Shown in pieces: positions 1-8,648 of a stretch of 64,000 nt of DNA (the first letter of the stretch is position 1; the number at the start of each line of letters is the position of its first letter). The stretch spans positions 62,001-126,000 of the forward strand of contig NZ_JACJQJ010000018.1 of the NCBI RefSeq assembly GCF_014696615.1, given 5' to 3'. A program made the translations under genes and the position numbers. A model generated the notes under the pieces. That model saw nothing but the letters and a program-made list of their open reading frames with translations. It did not search any database and had not been told where the DNA came from. The DNA is from Nostoc linckia FACHB-104 (GTDB lineage Bacteria > Cyanobacteriota > Cyanobacteriia > Cyanobacteriales > Nostocaceae).

Positions 1-888
1 ACAACGCTAACTAGAGGGATTGCTCAGGTACTCGGGCCCGAAAATGTCACGATTATCTGCACAGATGATTATCACCGCTACGATCGCAAACAACGTGCAG
101 AAATTGGGATCACCGCCCTCCACCCAGATTGCAACTATCTAGATATTATGCAGCAGCATTTAACGCTGCTTCGCACGGGACAGTCAATTCTCAAACCAGT
201 TTACAGTCATAAAACTGGTACGTTTGAACCGCCACAGTATATTAAACCGAATAAATTCGTCATTATTGAAGGATTACTCGGTTATTCTACTCGCGCTGCC
301 CGTGATGCTTATGATGTTAAAGTTTATCTTGCTCCCCCAGAATCATTACGCGCCCAGTGGAAAGTTAAACGGGATACTCAAAAACGCGGCTATACTCCAG
401 AACAAGTATTAGCAGAATTAGAAAAGCGCGAACCAGACTCAGAACAATTTATCCGTCCGCAACGACAATGGTCTGATATAGTTGTGAGTTTCTATCCGCC
501 TGAAGATGCCACAGAAGAAACTAATGGACATCTTAATGTGCGGTTAGTATTACGTCCCACAATTCCGCATCCAGATTTTACTTCACTTTTGCACTTAACC
601 GAGAATAGTTCCGACTCAGCAATTCGCTTGGGATTAGACAGGGATATGAGTAAACCTGTAGATGTGCTGGAAGTTGATGGTCACGCAACTTTAGAACAAG
701 TTAATAAATTAGAGCAGATTATCTGCTCGGATTTGCCACATTTAAAAAATATTTGCAATCGCGAAAGTAACCCAGAACTTGGCAAAATTGCTGGTACAAC
801 TGGCGAGGTACTACAAAGTTATCCTCTGGCGTTGACTCAGTTGATTATTACTTACCATATGCTGAAGGCAACGCAAATTCATATTTAA
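1..888 (+). CDS. Phosphoribulokinase-family kinase (5' end outside window)
   Basis: The reading frame is open from base 1, so the start and P-loop lie upstream of the window. The 295 visible residues follow the phosphoribulokinase pattern: CTDDYHRYDRKQR, then GITALHPD, KPVYSHKTG, the Walker-B-like VIIEGL near residue 88, and a WKVKRD segment. Classical cyanobacterial Prk reads VVVEGLHP and continues into a longer C-terminal part; here it is IIEGLLGYS followed by a different C-terminus. I therefore infer a Prk/uridine-kinase paralogue rather than the Calvin-cycle enzyme itself. Family members phosphorylate sugars or nucleosides with ATP; the substrate here cannot be read. The next gene is 346 bp away and separated by repeats, so no operon is evident. 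Family assignment is confident, substrate is not. Confidence 0.85.
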   Translation, partial: TTLTRGIAQVLGPENVTIICTDDYHRYDRKQRAEIGITALHPDCNYLDIMQQHLTLLRTGQSILKPVYSHKTGTFEPPQYIKPNKFVIIEGLLGYSTRAARDAYDVKVYLAPPESLRAQWKVKRDTQKRGYTPEQVLAELEKREPDSEQFIRPQRQWSDIVVSFYPPEDATEETNGHLNVRLVLRPTIPHPDFTSLLHLTENSSDSAIRLGLDRDMSKPVDVLEVDGHATLEQVNKLEQIICSDLPHLKNICNRESNPELGKIAGTTGEVLQSYPLALTQLIITYHMLKATQIHI

Positions 889-1234
889 ATGGGGTAAAAG
901 GGGAAAGGGGAAAGGGGAAATTTAAAACTTTTCTTTTCCCTAAATGCTAATCCCAACCTCGATTTAATTACGAACTAAGAATTATTAATTAATTTGCGAT
1001 CGCATTTTTGAGGTAGGGTGTGTTATGCCGGAGGCTAACGCACCTAAAAGCTTAATGGTGCGTCATTGATGCCGTACTCTCGCTGCTAACGCATCCTACG
1101 TAAACTTATTTAATTATTAAGAAATACAACTTTTATGTAGCGTATGTTGTCGCTGTCTTTGCAACGCAACATTTATCGGAAGGCGATGCGTTACGCTTAT
1201 GCAAATGATTAATATATAATTCCTAATTCAAATA
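889..1234. other. Repeat-rich intergenic region
   Basis: A GGGGAAA short tandem repeat follows the kinase stop codon, then AT-rich DNA with a HIP1 site and a REP-type element (listed separately). No credible ORF is seen, and there is no clear Shine-Dalgarno sequence before the next start. Confidence 0.5.
1013..1099. repeat. REP/MITE-like element with GTAGGGTGTGTTA ends
   Basis: It begins GTAGGGTGTGTTA and ends TAACGCATCCTAC, which are imperfect inverted repeats of each other. The same termini recur in this window at about 5010-5041, 6428-6450, 37729-38065, 42346-42492 and 53850-53880. There is no coding capacity. Confidence 0.65.
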
Positions 1235-3838
1235 ATGAAAATAACTATACCTGAACTTTCTCTAGTTATTCTGATTGGTGCTTCTGGTTCTGGTAAATCA
1301 ACTTTTGCTCATCAGCATTTTCAATCTTTTGAGGTGGTATCTTCAGACTTTTGTCGCGGGTTGGTTTGCAATGATGAAAATAGCCAAGCTGCGACTCAAG
1401 ATGCTTTTGAGTTATTGCACTTTATTACAGCCAAGCGTTTAGCCGCAGGTAAATTAACTGTAATTGATGCAACAAACGTACAGCCAGAAGACCGTAAACC
1501 TTTACTGCAAATGGCACGAGAATATCATTGCTTTGCGATCGCAATTGTTCTCGACTTACCAGAAGAATTATGCCATGCGCGCAACCAACAAAGAAGCGAT
1601 CGCAATTTTGGCCCCCATGTCGTGCGTCGTCATACTCAAATGTTGCGGCGTTCTCTACGAGGTTTAGAAAAAGAAGGTTTCCGCTATGTTTACACTCTCA
1701 GTTCTCTAGAGGAAATAGAATCAGTTGAAATTGAACGTCAACCTCTATGGAACAACCGCAAATACGAACACGGCCCCTTTGATATCATCGGCGACATTCA
1801 CGGCTGTGGCGATGAACTGGAAACTTTGTTGCAAAAATTAGGCTACATCAAGGATGAAGTAGACAAAGAAGAACTTACCCCCTCATCCCCCTTATCTCCA
1901 CTATCGCAATTTTCTACCTACTACCACCCCCAAGGAAGGAAAGCAGTATTCTTGGGTGATTTGGTAGACCGAGGCCCCCGGATTTTAGATACAGTCAAGC
2001 TAGTGCGAAATATGGTGACAGCAGGTACAGGTATTTGTGTTCCAGGTAATCACGAACACAAGCTGTTGCGGAAACTACGCGGGAAGAATGTCAGGGTGAA
2101 TCATGGGTTAGAACAAACTTTGCAGGAGATTGAGGCGTTACCTGATGGAATACGCGAACCTTTTATTCAAGAACTGCGAGAATTTTTAGATTCTTTAGTC
2201 AGTCACTACGTTCTTGATGGTGGGCGATTGGTAGTAGCCCATGCGGGGATGAAGCAACAAATGCAAGGGCGTGGTTCTGGTGCGGTGCGGGAGTTTGCGC
2301 TTTATGGGGAAACTACAGGAGAGATTGATGAGTTTGGTTTACCTGTACGCTTTAATTGGGCGGGTGAGTATCGCGGTGAAGCGCTGGTAGTTTACGGACA
2401 TACCCCAGTACCAGAAGCGGAATGGCTGAATAATACTATTGATATTGATACAGGTTGCGTATTTGGCGGTAAATTAACAGCTTTGCGCTATCCCGAAAAG
2501 GAATTGGTGAGTGTACCTGCGGCGCGTACTTATTGCGAACCGGTCAAACCGTTAATACAAAATTCTTGGACGCGCACATCTCAGCAAGAATTAGATGATG
2601 TGTTGCATATCGAAGATGTCTTGGGTAAGCGGATCATTAATACCCGGCTACAAACTAACATTACCATTCGCGAAGAAAATGCGATCGCAGCTTTAGAGGT
2701 GATGAGTCGGTTTGCAGCTAATCCCAAATGGCTGATTTACTTACCTCCCACAATGTCCCCAGTGGCGACATCTTCATTACTAGGATATTTAGAACATCCC
2801 ACCCAAGCTTTAGATTATTACAAAAGCCAAGATATTACTGAGGTGGTATGCGAAGAAAAACACATGGGTTCGCGGGCAGTGGTGATTGTTTGTCGCGATG
2901 AGGCGGCGGCTAATAAACGTTTTGGGGTAGTAGATGAAGGGATTGGTATTTGCTACACCCGTACCGGGAGAAGATTTTTTGACGATGCAGCATTAGAAAC
3001 AGAACTTTTGACGCGAGTCAACGCCGCCCTATCGCAAAGTGGCTTCTGGGAAACATTTAATACCGAATGGGTATGTTTAGATTGTGAATTAATGCCTTGG
3101 TCAGCTAAAGCCCAGGGATTATTGCGATCGCAGTATGCACCTGTGGGCGTAGCATCACGTCTTGCTGTTAATGATGCCGTATCTTTGTTACAACAAGCAA
3201 GCGATCGCGGTGTGGAAGTTACTAGCCAACTCAATCACTACCAACAACGCGCAGTAATGGCGCAGCAATATGTGAAAGCTTATCGCCAATACTGCTGGTC
3301 AGTTAACGATATTACCGACTTCAAACTTGCTCCTTTCCACATCTTAGCAACCGAAGGCGCTGTACATACTGACAAAAATCATCGCTGGCATATCGAAGAA
3401 ATTGCTAAAATTTGCCAAGCTGACCCTGCTTTACTGCTAGCGACTGCATACAAAATCATCGATTTAACAGATCCTAGCAGCCAAGCCGAAGGTGTTCATT
3501 GGTGGGAAGAACTCACTAAAGCTGGCGGTGAAGGAATGGTAATCAAACCTATGCAATTTATTGTCCAAGGCGATCGCGGCATTGTGCAACCCGCAGTCAA
3601 ATGTCGAGGACAGGAATATCTACGAATCATCTACGGCCCCGAATACTCCAGTCCAGAAAACATACAACGCTTGCGCCAAAGGGGATTATCTCTGAAACGT
3701 TCCCTAGCCATGCGCGAATTTGCCCTTGGTGTAGAAGCATTAGAGCGATTCGTCAACAATGCACCCCTACGCCGTGTCCATGAATGCGTTTTCGGTATTT
3801 TAGCATTAGAAAGCGAACCTATAGATCCGCGACTTTAA
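1235..3838 (+). CDS. pnkp: Polynucleotide kinase-phosphatase-ligase (Pnkp), RNA repair
   Basis: This 867-residue protein has the three-module layout of bacterial Pnkp. The 5' kinase comes first: P-loop GASGSGKST with K21/S22, the same positions as in Clostridium thermocellum Pnkp. Next is a 2',3'-phosphatase of the metallophosphoesterase type (GDIHGCGDE with D187 and H189, then GDLVDRGP and GNHE). Last is an adenylyltransferase/ligase domain with motif I KHMGS, nucleotidyl lysine about K542. Family members heal and seal broken RNAs such as ribotoxin-cut tRNAs, usually with the Hen1 methyltransferase. No Hen1 gene is visible in this window, although the left flank is cut off. Residues about 214-227 are a Ser/Pro-rich insert absent from the family pattern, encoded by STRR-like DNA. 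ATG start with no obvious SD. Confidence 0.93.
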   Translation: MKITIPELSLVILIGASGSGKSTFAHQHFQSFEVVSSDFCRGLVCNDENSQAATQDAFELLHFITAKRLAAGKLTVIDATNVQPEDRKPLLQMAREYHCFAIAIVLDLPEELCHARNQQRSDRNFGPHVVRRHTQMLRRSLRGLEKEGFRYVYTLSSLEEIESVEIERQPLWNNRKYEHGPFDIIGDIHGCGDELETLLQKLGYIKDEVDKEELTPSSPLSPLSQFSTYYHPQGRKAVFLGDLVDRGPRILDTVKLVRNMVTAGTGICVPGNHEHKLLRKLRGKNVRVNHGLEQTLQEIEALPDGIREPFIQELREFLDSLVSHYVLDGGRLVVAHAGMKQQMQGRGSGAVREFALYGETTGEIDEFGLPVRFNWAGEYRGEALVVYGHTPVPEAEWLNNTIDIDTGCVFGGKLTALRYPEKELVSVPAARTYCEPVKPLIQNSWTRTSQQELDDVLHIEDVLGKRIINTRLQTNITIREENAIAALEVMSRFAANPKWLIYLPPTMSPVATSSLLGYLEHPTQALDYYKSQDITEVVCEEKHMGSRAVVIVCRDEAAANKRFGVVDEGIGICYTRTGRRFFDDAALETELLTRVNAALSQSGFWETFNTEWVCLDCELMPWSAKAQGLLRSQYAPVGVASRLAVNDAVSLLQQASDRGVEVTSQLNHYQQRAVMAQQYVKAYRQYCWSVNDITDFKLAPFHILATEGAVHTDKNHRWHIEEIAKICQADPALLLATAYKIIDLTDPSSQAEGVHWWEELTKAGGEGMVIKPMQFIVQGDRGIVQPAVKCRGQEYLRIIYGPEYSSPENIQRLRQRGLSLKRSLAMREFALGVEALERFVNNAPLRRVHECVFGILALESEPIDPRL

Positions 3839-4006
3839 TGCATCGCCCTGCATTGTTAATGCATCGGCTTACATTGTTAATGTATTGTCTTACATTGTTA
3901 ATGTATTGTCTTACATTGTTAATGTATCGGCTTACATTGTTAATGCATCGCCCTACATTGTTAATGCATTGCCTCACATTGTTAATGTATCGCTTTACAT
4001 TGTTAA
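3839..4006. repeat. Eight-copy 21-bp tandem repeat
   Basis: Eight contiguous 21-bp units end in CATTGTTAA and begin TGCATCG or TGTATTG, starting at the base after the pnkp stop codon. A degenerate ninth unit follows to about 4018. Because 21 is a multiple of three, several frames stay open on both strands, producing false ORFs. Variation is confined to unit positions about 3-11, while the CATTGTTAA half is invariant. Confidence 0.95.
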
Positions 4007-4097
4007 TGTATTGAATCACAATGCCATTGTATTGGGTGACATCACAATCAATGGCATCTACAAGAAATCCTCAAATTCCCTAAATAAAAAATTGTAG

Positions 4098-4414
4098 GGT
4101 GCTTTGCGCTATGGGAAAACGCACCATCAAACCAAACAAAATATCACGCCCTAGGAACACAGCACCACCGTGTCCTTATAAATCAATACAGTTCAGTTAA
4201 GAAAATTAATTGACAACAAAACCTAAAAACTAGTTATTCAACAAAAAACTCAACAATAATTTTGGAGGGGGTTTGGGGGACGCAACCGTCACCCAATCGG
4301 GGGTTTGGGGGAGAATCTCCCAATTGAGCTAGCTTTTTACACAACTGACAAATCATCACTAATGAACTTATCTGAACTGTATTGCCTTATAAATGCCTTT
4401 TTATTATTTACAAT
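4098..4414. other. Intergenic, repeat-rich
   Basis: It contains a GTAGGGTGCTTTGCG repeat fragment and a G-rich stretch with two GGGGGTTTGGGGGA copies at 4264-4318. No gene is supported. Confidence 0.45.
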
Positions 4415-4846
4415 TTAAAATTCTAATGCAAAAGATAACACCCGCGTTTTACCCCAATAAGCTTGACCAAGAAAAACCCCAGGTGAAACCTCTCGGATTT
4501 CATCTCTAATTTTTTGAGCGATAAATGAGGTTTGAGAGTAGTCTAAAATAATCGCTTCACCTCTACCAAACCAACTTTCTCCGCGATAAACTTTGGCTTT
4601 TACTAACTTCAAACCTAAAATAGTAATTCGGTTCAGCAAGAAACTTTGATCGCGGTAAAATATCTTTCCTTGCCAAGCAAGTAATCTCACTAACGAAGCC
4701 AAAAAGTTACGACTAGGAAGTCCGGTGACAAAGACAACTGTACCCTGACCTTGACCATTGGGGATTTCTCCCACCGGACTATTTTGATAAAGTTCATCTA
4801 ATTCAGCAGGCGACATTTTCATCATGTCTGCTGTGGTAATCGCCAT
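4415..4846 (-). CDS. Conserved small protein next to dioxygenase/P450-like genes
   Basis: A 143-residue soluble protein without signal peptide or membrane segment. Visible landmarks: an N-terminal MSPAELDELYQNSPVGEIP segment, a WQGKIF segment near residue 79, ESWFGRGEAIILDYSQTS near residues 110-127, and a C-terminal IRDEIREVSPGVFLGQAYWG followed by a hydrophobic end. From memory, proteins with this DYSxTS...RDEIR...PGxxLG pattern occur beside oxidoreductase or lipid-related genes in other bacteria, but I cannot name a function. It lies 222 bp downstream of the P450-like gene on the same strand and may share its role. The ORF is clearly real by length and composition. Confidence 0.75.
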   Translation of the reverse strand: MAITTADMMKMSPAELDELYQNSPVGEIPNGQGQGTVVFVTGLPSRNFLASLVRLLAWQGKIFYRDQSFLLNRITILGLKLVKAKVYRGESWFGRGEAIILDYSQTSFIAQKIRDEIREVSPGVFLGQAYWGKTRVLSFALEF

Positions 4847-4918
4847 TTTTGTTACCTATTATGTACTATGAATTAAAATTTCATCTATTCTTATACCAAT
4901 TTTAAAAAAGAATGCGGC

Positions 4919-4994
4919 AGATTGTAGGAATATGGCACTGCCATGCCCTCTAGAATATATTGATGTGTCGCAAACATGATTTGATTTGGTATTA
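4919..4994. repeat. Dispersed repeat ending TTGATTTGGTATTA
   Basis: The segment containing TTGATGTGTCGCAAACAT and TTGATTTGGTATTA recurs at 47430-47500 (same orientation) and 31479-31512 (opposite orientation). It is non-coding and immediately upstream of the small minus-strand gene. Confidence 0.6.
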
Positions 4995-5068
4995 GCATTA
5001 GAGCCTTGGTTGGTGCGTTACGCTGCGCTAACGCACCCTACGAATATACCCAATTTAAGAAATACGAG

Positions 5069-5965
5069 TTACGAATTAAACTTTAATTCTTGTTGTAAAT
5101 CAGTCATAAATTGCAAGAAAAAATCTTTAAACACGCATTCTCTTTCTGAACTACCAGTACCAAAAGTAAAACCTATATCACGAGTTTTCGCGGCTGCTTT
5201 GGCAATCATAAATAACAATACTGTTTTTCCGGGAGTTGTTGGCGATGACAACAGCCCATCAAATGTTGATGACTTCACCGCAATTCTTGGTACTTGGCGA
5301 GTTGGTGCATAGGTGGTAAATATTTGTTCGATTGGCTGATCGAGGTTATCTTTTAACTGTCTCAAGGATACAGAAGTTGATTGTACAACTTCACCAATAT
5401 TATGCCCGACATCGAGAATATGAACGCCTTGGGGTAAGCTATGTTCGCAGTAATCCATAACTTTTTGCTGCGATTGCTGTCCCTTAATGTATTTCCAAGG
5501 CAATATAGCTTCAGTTAAGTCTTGAACTGTATATTTTGCTGTATGGCTAATTTCCGCAGGAATATCTTGACCAAAAAATCTGCGATTGACGATTTGCACC
5601 ATTGCATCTGCTAGCACTTCATCGCTAGCATTTGTTCTTAACAAGTCAGCAATTTTTTTGACATCTTCTTGCTGATAACTAATAGCAACTTTCTCTTCCA
5701 AATATGCTCTTCTAGGATGATAAGTAGGATTCTTACTTGATTCAAAAGGACAAAACCACAAGTCACGCTGTTTATCGTGAAACTTGGTTGAGGAGAAATA
5801 CAACTTCACCCACCAAGGTAAAGAAGCTGTATCGTATGTATGCAAGCGATCCACATCCCCTGATGTTTCAATTAGTCTAATTTGCTCTGGGTCAGAAACA
5901 ATGATTACATCCAGTAACAATGGGATATTAATCCGCAAAGGTTTGACTGAAGACTGATTTAGCAT
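5069..5965 (-). CDS. Shortened cytochrome P450-like protein
   Basis: 298 residues, against about 400-500 for a full P450. The N-terminal IIVSDPEQIRLIE resembles the early P450 strand (vlvsdPelirev). The C-terminal part resembles the K-helix to heme-loop region: VPRIAVKS, then TPGKTVLLFMIAKAAAKTRD, then FTFGTGSSERECVF. That last segment has the phenylalanine, glycine and cysteine of the FxxGxxxC-type heme-thiolate loop, but with a longer spacing. The usual I-helix AGxxT motif is not seen. I infer a reduced or degenerate P450 fold, possibly heme-binding. It is divergent from the alpha-dioxygenase gene, with 794 bp between them, which recalls DOX-P450 partnerships in fungal oxylipin synthesis. 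P450 ancestry is an inference from spaced motifs. Confidence 0.6.
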   Translation of the reverse strand: MLNQSSVKPLRINIPLLLDVIIVSDPEQIRLIETSGDVDRLHTYDTASLPWWVKLYFSSTKFHDKQRDLWFCPFESSKNPTYHPRRAYLEEKVAISYQQEDVKKIADLLRTNASDEVLADAMVQIVNRRFFGQDIPAEISHTAKYTVQDLTEAILPWKYIKGQQSQQKVMDYCEHSLPQGVHILDVGHNIGEVVQSTSVSLRQLKDNLDQPIEQIFTTYAPTRQVPRIAVKSSTFDGLLSSPTTPGKTVLLFMIAKAAAKTRDIGFTFGTGSSERECVFKDFFLQFMTDLQQELKFNS

Positions 5966-6759
5966 CTGTATAGCCCAAGTAGCTTGGTCAATGAGTTAAT
6001 GCTGCCATATATTAGTGATGGCAAGTGCAAACTAATACCGCAAACTTTATCTATTATCTATTCTCAATTCTCATGAATAATATAACAGTACCCTTGGGGG
6101 TACTATTCTTTGTTAAAGCAGTGACTTACATTTGATAGGTATTATAAATTGTCTGACATAGAGCGATAAGCAACTTATTATTTTTTTACAACTGCTGCAA
6201 TCATTTAATTTTTTTATATGCTGTTTTCGACTATTTTGTGATTTTGTGAATCACATAAAATCTCGCAAACTCTTGCTATTAGTAAGTTTAGGCAAAGATT
6301 AATACGAATGAACTATAAATTTGAGTAGGCGATCGCGCATAAATTTTGTAAGTTAGATTGATAGATAGAAAATGTCTCATTGATTATTGAAAAAATTAGT
6401 ACGGCACTCCAGCCAGTACAAAATAAGATGCGTTAGTAACGCATCCTACTAAATTATCAGCAATTTTTGGTGCGTTAGCTTAGGTTATTACACACCATCA
6501 TTGTGGTTATTTATATTGCTTATATGGAGTATCTATACTCTCAATAAAGCAATATTATTTTTGTGAATGTTGCAGGTTAATTTGATTAGCTGTGAGGTAT
6601 TGGCAACTTTTATTGTCATCAATACCAAAGCCATGCTAACTGACAATCGATATCTAAAAAAATACTTATGCCTTCAGAAAATCCCGAAAATCAGGTGTAA
6701 GTAATATAAGCGGAAAAAACTGAGTCATTGTCTCAAGAAATATTAGAGGAATTGGTCAA
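5966..6759. promoter_or_regulatory. Divergent intergenic region of the oxylipin-like locus
   Basis: This 794-bp AT-rich spacer separates the P450-like and dioxygenase genes and should carry both promoters. It contains a HIP1 site near 6329 and a short palindrome, GATGCGTTAGTAACGCATCCTAC, at about 6428. A GAGGA ribosome-binding site precedes the dioxygenase ATG. No ORF is supported and no specific operator was recognised. Confidence 0.45.
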
Positions 6760-8526
6760 ATGTTTGGAATTCCTTGGCATCGCCTACCTACACCATTAGC
6801 ATTGTTAAAACTAGTTGGTTTTCGCAACAAATTAAGAGAAGAAAACCTCCACGATACTTCTCAATTACCTGATACAAATCAGCTTCCTCATCCTGACCCT
6901 AGTCCTGATGGCCGTCATTTGGTAGCGCGTACCCCAGATGGTAGTTTTAATGACCTAAAAAATCCCGCAATGGGGATGGTGGATACTCGCTTAGGGCGAA
7001 ATGTTCCCCTAACAAAGGCTAATGTAGATCAGAAAAATATTCTCAATCCCAATCCCCGCATTGTTAGCCAGAGATTGATGACGCGAGATAAATTTATCCC
7101 AGCGGAATCTTTGAATATCTTGGCAGCTGCTTGGATTCAGTTCCAAAACCATGACTGGTTTTCTCATGGAGACAATCAACCAGATAGAAAAATAGTCATT
7201 CCCCTTGCAGAGGATGATACCTGGCCGCAAGAACATCGACCAATGGCGATTAAAGAAACCTTAGTAGATAAAAGCCGCCCAGAAGGGAATAAAGCAGAAC
7301 CCCCAACTTTTATTAACAAGGTGACTCATTGGTGGGATGGTTCGCAAATCTACGGGAATAATGCCAAACAGGTGCATGAATTGCGTTCTCATGTTGATGG
7401 CAAACTGATTATTGGCGATGATGGGCTATTACCTGTAGATCCAGCAATTGGAGTTGATCGCACTGGCTTTAATGACAACTGGTGGATCGGCTTAAGTTTA
7501 ATGCATACCCTGTTTGTTAAAGAGCATAACGCCATCTGCGATCGCCTTAAACAACTATACCCAGATTGGCGAGATGACGACCTCTACGACCATGCGCGAT
7601 TGATTAACGCGGCATTGATGGCGAAAATTCATACAGTCGAATGGACTCCCGGTATCCTCGCCCATCCCGCCTTGCAAATTGCTATGAGTGCTAACTGGTG
7701 GGGGTTACTTGGTCAACACGTGAAGAATCTCTGGGGACGTGTTGGCGAAGGTGAGACACTGAGTGGAATTATTGGTTCGCCAACGGATCACCATGCAGCA
7801 CCCTACTACATTACCGAAGAATTTGTGAGCGTATATCGCTTACATCCCCTAATTCCCGACGAATTTGAATTTTATTCCCATAAAAATGGTGAATTGCGAC
7901 GTACAGGCGACTTTTTTGAAGTAGCAGGTAAACGCGCTAGGGGGGTAGTAGAAGAAATTGGCATCCCAGATTTATTTTATTCCTTAGGAATTGCTAACCC
8001 AGGGGCAATTACCTTACATAATTACCCCAAAGCCTTACAGAAATTAATTCGCGACAACGGCGAAACCTTTGATTTAGCTGCTATTGATATTTTGCGCGAT
8101 CGCGAACGTGGCGTACCCCGCTATAACGAATTCCGCGAAATCATTGGTCGCGGTCGAGTCAAATCCTTTGAAGAGATTACCAGCAAGCCTGTCTGGGCGA
8201 AAGAACTACGGGAAGTCTACAACAACGATATCAACAGCGTCGATTTAGTTGTGGGAATGTTTGCCGAAGACTTACCAGCCGGCTTTGGCTTTAGCGACAC
8301 AGCCTTTAGAGTATTTATCTTAATGGCTTCCCGCCGCTTAAAGAGCGATCGCTTCTTCACCAAAGACTACCGCGCCGAAATCTACACCCAATTCGGTCTC
8401 GACTGGATCGACAGCAATGGACTATTATCCGTCCTCCGCCGCCACTATCCCACCCTAGCACCAGCCTTTTTTGGCATTAACAACGGCTTCGCCCCTTGGC
8501 GAAAGGTTGGAATAGCGGGATATTAG
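6760..8526 (+). CDS. Fatty-acid alpha-dioxygenase-like heme peroxidase
   Basis: A 588-residue protein of the animal-type heme peroxidase/cyclooxygenase superfamily, closest by motif to alpha-dioxygenases. The distal heme histidine is in FQNHDWFSHG (H131). The segment EFVSVYRLHPLIPDEF supplies the catalytic tyrosine three residues before the proximal histidine (Y359, H362), matching the YxxH arrangement of alpha-DOX and COX. SLMHTLFVKEHNAI and VPRYNEFREIIG are further family landmarks. Known alpha-DOX enzymes add O2 at the alpha carbon of fatty acids, giving 2-hydroperoxy acids that decay to a shorter aldehyde. Length is slightly below the roughly 640 residues of plant enzymes. An AGAGGA SD lies about 10 nt before the ATG. 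Divergent from the P450-like gene; the exact substrate is inferred. Confidence 0.88.
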   Translation: MFGIPWHRLPTPLALLKLVGFRNKLREENLHDTSQLPDTNQLPHPDPSPDGRHLVARTPDGSFNDLKNPAMGMVDTRLGRNVPLTKANVDQKNILNPNPRIVSQRLMTRDKFIPAESLNILAAAWIQFQNHDWFSHGDNQPDRKIVIPLAEDDTWPQEHRPMAIKETLVDKSRPEGNKAEPPTFINKVTHWWDGSQIYGNNAKQVHELRSHVDGKLIIGDDGLLPVDPAIGVDRTGFNDNWWIGLSLMHTLFVKEHNAICDRLKQLYPDWRDDDLYDHARLINAALMAKIHTVEWTPGILAHPALQIAMSANWWGLLGQHVKNLWGRVGEGETLSGIIGSPTDHHAAPYYITEEFVSVYRLHPLIPDEFEFYSHKNGELRRTGDFFEVAGKRARGVVEEIGIPDLFYSLGIANPGAITLHNYPKALQKLIRDNGETFDLAAIDILRDRERGVPRYNEFREIIGRGRVKSFEEITSKPVWAKELREVYNNDINSVDLVVGMFAEDLPAGFGFSDTAFRVFILMASRRLKSDRFFTKDYRAEIYTQFGLDWIDSNGLLSVLRRHYPTLAPAFFGINNGFAPWRKVGIAGY

Positions 8527-8648
8527 GGAATGGGGCATGGGGCATGGTAATTGCTAATTGCTAATTGGCTTAATTATTCCCCCTTGTCCCCTTTCCCTTT
8601 CCCCTTTCCCCCTCATTTCCCCAATCCCCAATCCCCAATCCCCACCCC

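Noticed and set aside
3784-4097. Three overlapping ORFs on both strands rich in LTLLMYR, INNVRQY or YIVNV repeats
   Set aside because: All are translations of the 21-bp tandem repeat in different frames, with no start signal and no recognisable composition.
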